This document shows positions 1-5,817 of a stretch of DNA of 5,826 nt, piece after piece (within the stretch, counting starts at the first letter, position 1; each line of letters starts with the position of its first letter). A program made the position numbers and the translations under genes. The notes beneath the pieces are model-generated. The model saw only the letters and a list, made by a program, of their open reading frames with translations, had not been told where the DNA came from and made no database searches. The stretch comes from Candidatus Methanocomedens sp. (GTDB taxonomy: Archaea > Halobacteriota > Methanosarcinia > Methanosarcinales > Methanocomedenaceae): contig QBUR01000117.1 in the NCBI GenBank assembly GCA_013374385.1, forward strand, positions 1-5,826. Direction: 5' to 3'.

Positions 1-111
1 GCATTTAGGATGGCGAGAAAATTGATTTATCCGAAAGTCATGTTATAGAATTTTCGCATCTAATAAATAATTATGCTTTGATTATAATGAATAATTAATT
101 AACTAACTAAT

Positions 112-120
112 CATATAATA
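112..120 (+). promoter_or_regulatory. Candidate TATA box for the M20-GNAT operon
   Basis: The sequence CATATAATA lies in a very AT-rich tract. An archaeal TATA box here would place transcription start about 25-27 bases downstream, near position 143. That gives a leader of about 94 bases containing the hairpin at 164-190. Other AT-rich words nearby (around 91-110) could serve equally well, so the exact box is uncertain. Confidence 0.35.
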
Positions 121-163
121 AATACACTACCAATCCACGAAACGAGCAGGAATCTATAATGAT

Positions 164-190
164 ATTCCATGATGAAAAACATCAGGGAAT
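164..190 (+). promoter_or_regulatory. Imperfect hairpin in the leader of the amidohydrolase gene
   Basis: ATTCC (164-168) pairs with GGAAT (186-190) and TGATG (170-174) pairs with CATCA (180-184). A single A-G mismatch (169/185) separates the two halves, and an AAAAA loop (175-179) closes the stem. This gives ten base pairs in a 27-base structure, 46 bases before the GTG start. No T-tract follows, so it is not an ordinary intrinsic terminator. It could be an mRNA stability element, a protein binding site or a translational control element. It matches no riboswitch class that I recognise. Confidence 0.45.
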
Positions 191-236
191 CAGGCAGTTG
201 AACAAGTTAATCTGGAATATGTAGGCAGGGATTTAA

Positions 237-1439
237 GTGCACAGTATCAATGAGCAGTTCAGGGACTGGATAATATCCAAACGGCGTGAGTTCCACAGGA
301 TACCTGAGATAAGTTTTGCAGAGTTCAGGACCCAGGAAAAAGTTATAGAGATATTGAAAGACCTTGGGCTAAAAGGAAGACCAATTGCAAACACCGGGGT
401 TATAGCCACTATTCAGGGGAACGGTCTGGGTAGTACCATTGCACTCCGTTCCGATATGGATGGACTTGAGGTTACTGAAGAGGTTACGTCAATGAACAGG
501 GAATATATTTCACAGCACCCTGGTTTTATGCATGCATGCGGGCATGATGCTCATATGTCTATAGTACTTGGTGCGGCCCGGCTGCTTATCCAGCAGCGTG
601 ATAATTTTAGAGGTTCTGTCAGATTGATTTTCCAGCCCGGTGAGGAGCAGCCGCCCGGGGGTGCGATAGAAGTGATAAAAGAAGGCGGGCTGGAGGAAGT
701 TGATGCCATAGTCGGACTTCACGTTTTCAGTAACATCGATTCAGGCGAGATAAAATTCAGAGCCGGGCCGTTCATGGCTACTTCCAATATCATGACAATA
801 AAGATCACGGGCAAAGGCGGGCATCATTTAAGTCCACACCTGTGCATAGACCCCATTTCCATGGCTTCAAGGTTCATCGGATGTATACAGGCTGATATTG
901 AAAAAAGAGTGCTAAAGGACAGGTTCATCTTGGGGTTTGGTAAGTTAGCAGGCGGGTCACAGTTTAACAGGACGCCGGATGAAGTGGAGATACTGGGCAG
1001 TTTCCGGACCTTTGACAATAAAGACACGGACATTATCGAGGATACTATCAGGAACACGCTGGATGGTATACTGGACGAATATAAAAATGAGTTATTTCAG
1101 GGACTGCCAGTGTATGAACTGGAGATTATGCATGGTTATCCGGTATTGGTAAACGACCCGGTATTTTCCAGACAGGCCATTGCTGTACTCAAAAAGCATT
1201 TCCCTATCGTGAGTGAAGACATTGAGCCGTTTTTCGGAGCAGAGGATTTCGCCCATTATCTGGATGAGATGCCTGGTGTGTACATGGGTTTGGGAACAAG
1301 GAATGTTGAAAAAGACATCATTGAGGGGAATCATTCCAGCAGGTTCGATATAGATGAGGATATACTTGTCAGGGGGGCTGAGATGTTGACTGTCATCGTG
1401 CTGGATTATCTGGACCATACTGATAAATATTTGCCATGA
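237..1439 (+). CDS. M20-family metal-dependent amidohydrolase (N-acyl-amino acid / hippurate / IAA-amino acid hydrolase type)
   Basis: The 400-residue product is full length for M20D peptidase-like amidohydrolases, which remove an acyl group from an N-acylated amino acid with a two-metal centre. Conserved residues are visible in order: the LRSDMDGL strand motif (70-77); HACGHDAH with metal ligands C101 and H103; GEE, with E136 the probable general base and E137 a metal ligand; GLHV with H162; a dimerisation-domain segment around 185-295; FGAEDF (333-338); and the C-terminal ligand H366 in EGNHSS. No signal peptide is seen, so it should be cytoplasmic. The start is GTG, because an in-frame TAA sits directly before it (234-236); an AGGCAGGG tract at 223-230 is a plausible ribosome binding site. 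The gene overlaps the next one by ATGA, which suggests translational coupling. The family is clear, but the substrate cannot be read from sequence. Candidates include acetylated amino acids, acetyl-diaminopimelate and small peptides. Confidence 0.9.
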   Translation: MHSINEQFRDWIISKRREFHRIPEISFAEFRTQEKVIEILKDLGLKGRPIANTGVIATIQGNGLGSTIALRSDMDGLEVTEEVTSMNREYISQHPGFMHACGHDAHMSIVLGAARLLIQQRDNFRGSVRLIFQPGEEQPPGGAIEVIKEGGLEEVDAIVGLHVFSNIDSGEIKFRAGPFMATSNIMTIKITGKGGHHLSPHLCIDPISMASRFIGCIQADIEKRVLKDRFILGFGKLAGGSQFNRTPDEVEILGSFRTFDNKDTDIIEDTIRNTLDGILDEYKNELFQGLPVYELEIMHGYPVLVNDPVFSRQAIAVLKKHFPIVSEDIEPFFGAEDFAHYLDEMPGVYMGLGTRNVEKDIIEGNHSSRFDIDEDILVRGAEMLTVIVLDYLDHTDKYLP

Positions 1440-1885
1440 AGAGTATTATGAGAATAGAGAGATTTATTCCCATAAGGGGAACTGAAGTGAAGGAACTGGT
1501 TCTCGGAGTGCTTGCTGAGCAGGGATTCGACTTTGACCCTGAAAAGGATTCTGACCTTGATGACATCGGGGGTTATTACCTTGCTGATGGCGGTATGTTC
1601 TTCACAGGGATATTGGGGGATGAGATCATAGGCACTGCTGCAGTACGCAGGGTCGGTGCTGAACAATGCGAAATTCGCCGCTTATATATGAAACAAGAGT
1701 TCAGGGGCAGGGGGTATGGCAAGCAATTGTTCCAGGACGCCCTGTCATATGCCAGGTCCAATTATCCTGTTGTTACTTTGAAGACCGACAAGTCACTTGG
1801 CAGGGCAGTCAGTATATATCTGAAATCCAGATTTTCAGTGATAAGAGTGGACGGAGACACTTTGTTTTTTAAAATGGACATATGA
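1436..1885 (+). CDS. GNAT-family N-acetyltransferase
   Basis: The 149-residue product has the size and layout of a single-domain GNAT enzyme, which moves an acetyl group from acetyl-CoA to an amine. The acetyl-CoA pyrophosphate-binding motif A is visible as R90-G-R-G-Y-G95 (the R/QxxGxG/A pattern), just after the beta-strand EIRRLYM (79-85). A preceding strand, EIIGTAAVRRV (63-73), is also typical. The start at 1436 overlaps the amidohydrolase stop as ATGA, so re-initiation by terminating ribosomes is likely. A second in-frame ATG at 1448 would drop only four residues, and neither has a strong Shine-Dalgarno sequence. Substrate is unknown. Pairing with a deacylase suggests that the two act on the same or related amines, but this is inference from gene order only. 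Confidence 0.85.
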   Translation: MKSIMRIERFIPIRGTEVKELVLGVLAEQGFDFDPEKDSDLDDIGGYYLADGGMFFTGILGDEIIGTAAVRRVGAEQCEIRRLYMKQEFRGRGYGKQLFQDALSYARSNYPVVTLKTDKSLGRAVSIYLKSRFSVIRVDGDTLFFKMDI

Positions 1886-1918
1886 AGTATCTTCTAGTCT
1901 AAACACATTTCAAAACCC

Positions 1919-1926
1919 TTATATCT
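1919..1926 (+). promoter_or_regulatory. Archaeal TATA box of mch
   Basis: TTATATCT follows an A/C-rich stretch (CAAAACCC, 1911-1918) that resembles a BRE. Spacing predicts transcription start near 1945-1950 and a leader of about 25-30 bases. It lies in the 88-base gap between the acetyltransferase stop and the mch ATG, indicating that mch has its own promoter. Confidence 0.6.
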
Positions 1927-1960
1927 TAAGGTTGCACATGCAAATTAATTAGTTTATATT

Positions 1961-1969
1961 GGTAGGTGA
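1961..1969 (+). promoter_or_regulatory. Ribosome binding site that decides the mch start
   Basis: GGTAGGTGA contains AGGTGA (1964-1969), four bases before ATG 1974. It matches the archaeal anti-Shine-Dalgarno well. The in-frame TTG at 1959 lies upstream of and overlaps this site and would be a poor start, so ATG 1974 is preferred. Confidence 0.75.
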
Positions 1970-1973
1970 ATGG

Positions 1974-2924
1974 ATGTTAAGTGTTAATGAAAAAGGACTT
2001 GAAATTGCTGAAGAAATGATGGATTGGGCTGAGGAGCTTAAGGTTAAGACCATTGAGCTCAAAAACAATGCACATGTTATCGATTGTGGTGTGAATGTAA
2101 GCGGCAGTTACGATGCAGGACTAATGTTTACAGATATCTGCATGGGGGGTTTATGCACTACAGGCATAAGCGTGCATAAGGTGGGAGACATCCCACTGGC
2201 GTTTATCGACGTGACAACTGACCACCCGGCTATCTCATGCCTGGGAGCACAGAAAGCAGGCTGGCAGATTAGTGTGGATAAGTATTTTGCCATGGGTTCT
2301 GGTCCGGCAAGGGCTCTTTCGATGAAACCAAAGCACACTTATGAAAGGATACAGTATGAGGACGAGTATGACCATACTGTGATAGCCCTGGAATCCAATA
2401 AAATTCCTGATGAAAAGGTTATGCAATTCATTGCAGATGCGTGTAATGTGCCTGTAGAGAACACAATCGCCCTGGTATCACCAACAGCCAGTATCGTTGG
2501 TTCGGTACAGGTTTCGGGCAGGGTTGTTGAAACTGGAATATTCAAGCTCAATGAACTGGGATTCGATACTACTCAGATTGTGAGCGGTACCGGTACTGCA
2601 CCTATTGCACCGGTTGTCAAGGATGACCTGAAAGCTATGGGTTGTACTAATGACAGTGTCATATATTATGGTTCAATTGTGCTGACAACAAGAGGATTCG
2701 ATGAAGAACTGTTTAAGCAAGTTCCATCTTCAACGTCTTCTGATTACGGTAAACCTTTCTTTAAAACATTTAAGGATGCAGGATATGATTTCTACAAGAT
2801 AGATCCCTACATCTTTGCACCTGCTGAAATGACAGTAAATGACCTGGATACAGGTAAGACCTATCACTCCGGTCACCTGAATGCAGAGGTTCTCACGGAA
2901 TCATACGGTATAAGCGGGATATAA
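1974..2924 (+). CDS. mch: Methenyltetrahydromethanopterin cyclohydrolase
   Basis: Mch interconverts N5-formyl- and N5,N10-methenyl-tetrahydromethanopterin in the cytoplasmic C1 pathway, working towards methane in methanogens and towards CO2 in ANME or methyl-oxidising archaea. From ATG 1974 the product is 316 residues, the normal family length, and begins MLSVNEKG as expected. Signature segments include IDCGVNV (36-42), TTDHPAISCLGAQ (81-93), GSGPARAL (108-115), PTASIVGSVQVSGRVVETG (170-188), GTAPIAPVVKDD, MGCTND and PSSTSSDYGKPF. R183 and E186 sit in RVVETG; from memory, these match the active-site Arg and Glu described in Archaeoglobus Mch, with the same numbering, which supports the chosen start. 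The gene has its own TATA box and ribosome binding site, and a hairpin terminator overlaps its stop. The protein looks intact. It is the best marker here that the host is a methanogen or methane oxidiser. Confidence 0.97.
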   Translation: MLSVNEKGLEIAEEMMDWAEELKVKTIELKNNAHVIDCGVNVSGSYDAGLMFTDICMGGLCTTGISVHKVGDIPLAFIDVTTDHPAISCLGAQKAGWQISVDKYFAMGSGPARALSMKPKHTYERIQYEDEYDHTVIALESNKIPDEKVMQFIADACNVPVENTIALVSPTASIVGSVQVSGRVVETGIFKLNELGFDTTQIVSGTGTAPIAPVVKDDLKAMGCTNDSVIYYGSIVLTTRGFDEELFKQVPSSTSSDYGKPFFKTFKDAGYDFYKIDPYIFAPAEMTVNDLDTGKTYHSGHLNAEVLTESYGISGI

Positions 2925-2947
2925 TTCCCGCAATTTTCTTTTTTTAT
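2914..2947 (+). terminator. Intrinsic-type terminator overlapping the mch stop codon
   Basis: GCGGGA (2914-2919) and TCCCGC (2926-2931) form a perfect GC-rich 6-base-pair stem around the loop TATAAT. A T-rich run follows (ATTTTCTTTTTTTATT). The mch TAA stop (2922-2924) lies inside the loop. Oligo-T tracts are the known core of archaeal terminators, and the added stem makes this bacterial-like. queE begins only six bases after the T-rich run. Confidence 0.7.
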
Positions 2948-2952
2948 TCAGG

Positions 2953-3708
2953 ATGACAGAACCTGTATTTCTTGGTGAAATATTCAATTCCATTCAGGGT
3001 GAGGGTATCTTTACTGGTATGCGCCAGGTATTTGTCAGGTTCCAGGGATGTCCCCTGCAGTGCGGTTACTGTGATACTCCACAGTCCAGACAGGCCACAG
3101 CCCCGGTCTGCAAGGTTGAATCGGTTCCGGGCACAGGCGAGTTCAGGGATGTCCCTAACCCGATTGACATGGAGACTCTTGTTGAGATCATCAATGAGCT
3201 CTGGTCACCCGCCACACGACATATATCCCTGACCGGGGGCGAACCGCTGGAGCATGCGGAGTTTATTGATGAGATGTCAAGGCGGGTGGATTATCCCTTG
3301 TATATTGAGACCAACGGCTGCCTGCCTGATGAAGCACGGAAGGTGCAGAATGTGGTGGATGTGGCGGCATGTGATATCAAGCTGCCAGAACACAATGCCT
3401 CGGATGATTACCGGTCGCTGTTGAAGGCAGAACTGGAGACCCTGGGGATATTTTATGAAGCGGGTGCTGTGACCTTTGCCAAATGTGTGTTGACTGACAA
3501 GACGTCAGACGATGCCTTGCAGACCATTGCCAGGAGCTTTTCCGATATTGATGAGACTTTGCCACTGATATTACAGCCAGTGACGCCCTGCCCGGGTTTT
3601 GAGCCTCCGTTGGGGGGCAGGCTGCTGGAACTGATGGATGTGGCAGGGGAGTATCTTATGGATGTGCGGGCAGTTCCTCAGGTGCATAAAATGATGGGGC
3701 AGTTGTGA
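2953..3708 (+). CDS. queE: 7-carboxy-7-deazaguanine synthase, radical SAM (QueE)
   Basis: QueE converts 6-carboxy-tetrahydropterin to 7-carboxy-7-deazaguanine, a step towards preQ0. In Archaea preQ0 is used for archaeosine in tRNA. The 251-residue product shows the SIQGEG substrate loop (13-18), the radical-SAM iron-sulfur cysteines C33, C37 and C40 in CPLQCGYCD (the C-x3-C-x2-C spacing), TGGEP (94-98) for SAM binding, ETNG (119-122), and a C-terminal QPVTPCPG segment. A stretch of about 25 residues after the cluster (about 45-70) is an insertion relative to compact QueE proteins, as often seen in the family. ATG 2953 is the first sensible start and keeps SIQGEG at the usual distance. Only a CAGG directly abutting the ATG resembles a ribosome binding site, which fits a very short or absent leader. 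The partner genes queC and queD are not in the window. Confidence 0.93.
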   Translation: MTEPVFLGEIFNSIQGEGIFTGMRQVFVRFQGCPLQCGYCDTPQSRQATAPVCKVESVPGTGEFRDVPNPIDMETLVEIINELWSPATRHISLTGGEPLEHAEFIDEMSRRVDYPLYIETNGCLPDEARKVQNVVDVAACDIKLPEHNASDDYRSLLKAELETLGIFYEAGAVTFAKCVLTDKTSDDALQTIARSFSDIDETLPLILQPVTPCPGFEPPLGGRLLELMDVAGEYLMDVRAVPQVHKMMGQL

Positions 3709-3809
3709 TATCATACCGTAATATCGGTAATGTCGAGCAACTTTAGCCCCAGAACCTTCCACCATACTTTCAGTTCAACAAAATTTAGAATACTCTTCAA
3801 CCATTAGAG

Positions 3810-3825
3810 GAGATTGTCGGAAAAG
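3810..3825 (+). repeat. Left terminal inverted repeat
   Basis: GAGATTGTCGGAAAAG is the exact reverse complement of bases 3935-3950. Confidence 0.85.
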
Positions 3826-3934
3826 CCTGATTTTCGAATATTTCAGCTTTACTGTATAAACTTGATCGGGCGCAGCATAGTGATTTAGTTTTAACAATAT
3901 TTCTGGAAGTTTCAATTTAGGCGCTTTTTAGGTA

Positions 3935-3950
3935 CTTTTCCGACAATCTC
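3935..3950 (-). repeat. Right terminal inverted repeat
   Basis: CTTTTCCGACAATCTC is the exact reverse complement of bases 3810-3825. Confidence 0.85.
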
Positions 3951-3996
3951 TAGATATGTAATTGGAACAGTAGGAATTATATTCCTGTTATTTTTT

Positions 3997-5151
3997 TTGA
4001 GCGGCCCAGCCCTATCGGCAATGGGCGGTCCATCCAATGATGGGATGAGTCCACGCACCGAGGGCGGCTGGAGTGCCTCTGAAATGATGATGCAGGGCAG
4101 TGAAACACGTCAGGATGTAGGCATGCAAGGCATGGGATTTATGCACAGTGGCGCGGTGATGTACGGCCAGTATATCACCTTCGGGGTGGACAATGTGACC
4201 GGAGCTATCACAAGTTACGGTATAGATGGTGTTGAGATATTTGACTCCATCGAAGTCGATGGGTTTGACTTTGACGCTACCGAGGTAAAAGGTGCGGTTA
4301 CACATGTAACCAATGGCGATGGCACGACGACTATACAGGTGCATGACAACCCGTCTGCGGTGATAACCATACGAAGTGTGGATGATTATACTGTTAACTT
4401 CGACCTGGCTGAAGATGTTACAGCGTCCGAAGAAGGCAATATGGTAGTCATCAAAACCACTGATATTGAGATATATATCGTATGCAGTGCCAGGACTTGT
4501 GATGTTACCGTGACCGGTGATGTCGTATCCATTAATGCAGCTGGGGACAGTGCCGTAGTAGTGCGGGCTATTCCGGTGAATATGCAGTATTCAGTTGATA
4601 TGCACAGGTCATTTGCCAGTGAGATGGCCAGGAACCGAGCTGGTGCAGAGGTCTGCCTGGGCGAAGGTGATTCTATTAGTGTAGTGGACTACTCACAGAA
4701 AATGCGGGTGCAATTGCAGTCAGTGACAAATGAAAGGATACAACTTCGTGTAAACTGCACTGATCCTGAAGGCAAGATGATGGCTTTCAATCTGGATAAC
4801 ACTTCACTGATACTGCAAGAGATGGACAAGCTCAGGGTATATTATGACGGTGAACTTATGCAGTGTGTTAATGACCCTGATAAGGTGTTCAATGCCACAC
4901 AGTCCCAGTGTTATATATCCCAGGAGTCAAGAGAGCGGGCCCAGATAATGATGTATATCTCTGAATTCTCTGAGCATACTATCGACATCGTGGTGGAGTC
5001 GGAAGATGCCAAGGAAGGGATTGAAGACGGGGCTGGAGATGGTGAAGAAGCAGCGTCAACACCTTCAACAGGAATTCCAGGATTTGGAATCTTTATGGGT
5101 ATATTTGCCGTAACGCTGAGCTGGATAAAATATCAAAGAGGCATACAGTAA
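3997..5151 (+). CDS. Secreted, archaeosortase-anchored (PGF-CTERM-like) surface protein with a missing or unusual start
   Basis: I do not recognise the central domain. From TTG 3997 the product is 384 residues, but this start falls inside an evident signal peptide. The same frame is open from 3895 and, after the inverted repeat, reads RYVIGTVGIIFLLFFLSG and then PALSA before MGG, a typical basic-hydrophobic-small-residue export signal. No ATG, GTG or TTG lies between the upstream stop (3892) and 3997, so the true start is lost, displaced by the MITE-like element, or noncanonical (for example ATT 3961). The mature N-terminus is Met/Gly-rich (nine Met in residues 9-55). The body is beta-rich and acidic, with four N-glycosylation sequons (N66, N253, N268, N299) and six cysteines (C163, C168, C220, C254, C290, C305). 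After an acidic STPSTG linker, P361-G-F precedes a hydrophobic segment (about 364-377) and a short basic end (KYQRG), matching PGF-CTERM sorting tails cut by archaeosortase. Expected location is the outer cell surface, lipid-anchored. The gene could be silent. Confidence 0.75.
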   Translation: MSGPALSAMGGPSNDGMSPRTEGGWSASEMMMQGSETRQDVGMQGMGFMHSGAVMYGQYITFGVDNVTGAITSYGIDGVEIFDSIEVDGFDFDATEVKGAVTHVTNGDGTTTIQVHDNPSAVITIRSVDDYTVNFDLAEDVTASEEGNMVVIKTTDIEIYIVCSARTCDVTVTGDVVSINAAGDSAVVVRAIPVNMQYSVDMHRSFASEMARNRAGAEVCLGEGDSISVVDYSQKMRVQLQSVTNERIQLRVNCTDPEGKMMAFNLDNTSLILQEMDKLRVYYDGELMQCVNDPDKVFNATQSQCYISQESRERAQIMMYISEFSEHTIDIVVESEDAKEGIEDGAGDGEEAASTPSTGIPGFGIFMGIFAVTLSWIKYQRGIQ

Positions 5152-5195
5152 ATTAATTTGGTTAAACAAATCAGGCAAGTTAAGTAAAAGTTGAG

Positions 5196-5216
5196 GAGTT
5201 GGGATATTTCCAACTC
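5196..5216. terminator. Hairpin between convergent genes
   Basis: GAGTTGG (5196-5202) and CCAACTC (5210-5216) form a perfect 7-base-pair stem with the loop GATATTT. It lies between the surface-protein stop (5151) and the rubrerythrin stop (5218-5216), overlapping the latter by one base. A short T-run follows on the minus strand (CTTTTACTT, complement of 5182-5190), so it best serves rubrerythrin transcription. The plus-strand side lacks a T-tract, although the stem could still act on both. Confidence 0.5.
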
Positions 5217-5731
5217 TAAAACCTGCCTTCGCTAAGGCTTAGATGGTCTTTTTCTATCTCTACGATAGCTGTGAATATTTCTTTAATCCGTTCTTCGGTG
5301 GCATCGCCCAGAAACTTGGTATAGTGTTCTATTGCGTTTGCCTCCCGCTGGTGTGACTCTGCCAGGTTGCCCACGTCCTCATTATTGCACATGTCCTTTT
5401 CCCTGCTGATGTCTGGTGAGGATATTTTAAGTTCTTTGGCAATTGTGGAAGCGTGTTCGGACTCTACCTTGCCCAGTCTCTTGAACATGGTAGCATCTGC
5501 CACATTATCTGAGCGACCGGCGGCACAGAAGTAGAATTCTGCATTACCTACCTCCAGTTTAAGTGCTTCTTCAAGGTTATTGCGCGAAACATCGGTCAAG
5601 GTGTATTCAGGAATATCGAAATCCTTTGCCTCTATCAGGTATGGCTGGTGTGCACCGCAGAATGGACAATGTGTAGGCGCTTCATCTCCCAGGTAGCCTT
5701 CCTGGCATATCTTGCATTTAAAAACTTTCAT
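5216..5731 (-). CDS. Rubrerythrin with N-terminal rubredoxin domain (reverse rubrerythrin type)
   Basis: This cytoplasmic redox protein is expected to reduce hydrogen peroxide (and possibly oxygen) to water at a diiron centre fed by a rubredoxin-type iron. The 171-residue product starts with a compact FeCys4 knuckle pair, C6-x2-C9 and C22-x2-C25 in CKICQEGY...CPFCG. A ferritin-like four-helix domain follows: helix A with E60/E65, helix B with E90-S-E-H93, helix C with E130/E135, and helix D with E160-K-D-H163, giving two ExxH iron-binding pairs. The domain order is opposite to classical rubrerythrin. The start is set at ATG 5731, because the family begins with MKxFKCxxC. An in-frame GTG at 5806 would add 25 unrelated residues. 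No clear ribosome binding site precedes the ATG. It converges on the surface-protein gene and shows no operon partner here. Confidence 0.9.
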   Translation of the reverse strand: MKVFKCKICQEGYLGDEAPTHCPFCGAHQPYLIEAKDFDIPEYTLTDVSRNNLEEALKLEVGNAEFYFCAAGRSDNVADATMFKRLGKVESEHASTIAKELKISSPDISREKDMCNNEDVGNLAESHQREANAIEHYTKFLGDATEERIKEIFTAIVEIEKDHLSLSEGRF

Positions 5732-5817
5732 ATTATTAACCCAGTGTTCATTGCGGTCATAGAAATTAAAGCCTTTCGATAAACATGAATTAAATGTTAT
5801 TTCCACAAAACCTTAAA

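Larger units (their letters stand above)
3810..3950. mobile_element. MITE-like element with perfect terminal inverted repeats
   Basis: A 141-base AT-rich stretch is bounded by perfect 16-base inverted repeats. It carries no meaningful coding sequence; its longest readable stretches are about 25-30 codons and resemble nothing. An additional CCT/AGG match follows each repeat if two bases are skipped, and TAGA flanks both ends. Size, termini and flanks fit a miniature inverted-repeat transposable element or an internally deleted insertion sequence mobilised in trans. The parent family is not identifiable here. It lies in the gap between queE and the surface-protein gene and ends right beside the signal-peptide coding region. 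The alternative is a long-looped RNA structure, but a 109-base spacer with little internal pairing makes that less likely. Confidence 0.6.
3805..3954. repeat. TAGA direct repeats flanking the inverted-repeat element
   Basis: TAGA occurs at 3805-3808, one base before the left inverted repeat, and at 3951-3954, directly after the right one. This is the pattern of a 4-base target-site duplication. Four bases can match by chance, and one extra G at 3809 must be assigned to the element, so the assignment is tentative. A reading as TTAG/CTAG at the same junctions is an alternative. Confidence 0.4.

Noticed and set aside
1..48. Open frame at the window edge ending in TAG (15 codons, ending KLIYPKVML), possibly the tail of an upstream gene
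   Set aside because: Too short to recognise; chance open frames of this length are common in such sequence.
1092..1418. 108-codon open frame on the minus strand inside the amidohydrolase, and similar long antisense frames elsewhere (for example 4012-4344)
   Set aside because: They lie wholly within well-supported genes, encode low-complexity His/Ile-rich or Cys-rich peptides, and show no domain features; they are shadow frames.
1959..1973. TTG 1959 as the start of mch (five extra residues, MVGEW)
   Set aside because: It would overlap the good AGGTGA ribosome binding site. ATG 1974 gives the usual Mch N-terminus and length.
3714..3729. TACCG/CGGTA inverted repeat just after queE as a terminator
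   Set aside because: Only five base pairs with no T-tract following; not convincing.
3814..3888. Small open frame from TTG inside the MITE-like element, preceded by an AGGAG-like sequence
   Set aside because: Twenty-four codons with no recognisable motif. The AGGAG is formed by the inverted repeat and its flank, so it is probably incidental.
3991..3998. Run of eight T as a site of programmed or artefactual frameshift that could restore the surface-protein start
   Set aside because: The hydrophobic signal sequence is continuous in one frame on both sides of the run, so no shift is needed, and the other frames upstream hit stops quickly.
5732..5806. 25-residue N-terminal extension of the rubrerythrin from GTG 5806
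   Set aside because: The residues do not resemble the family, while the internal ATG gives the standard MKVFKC start.
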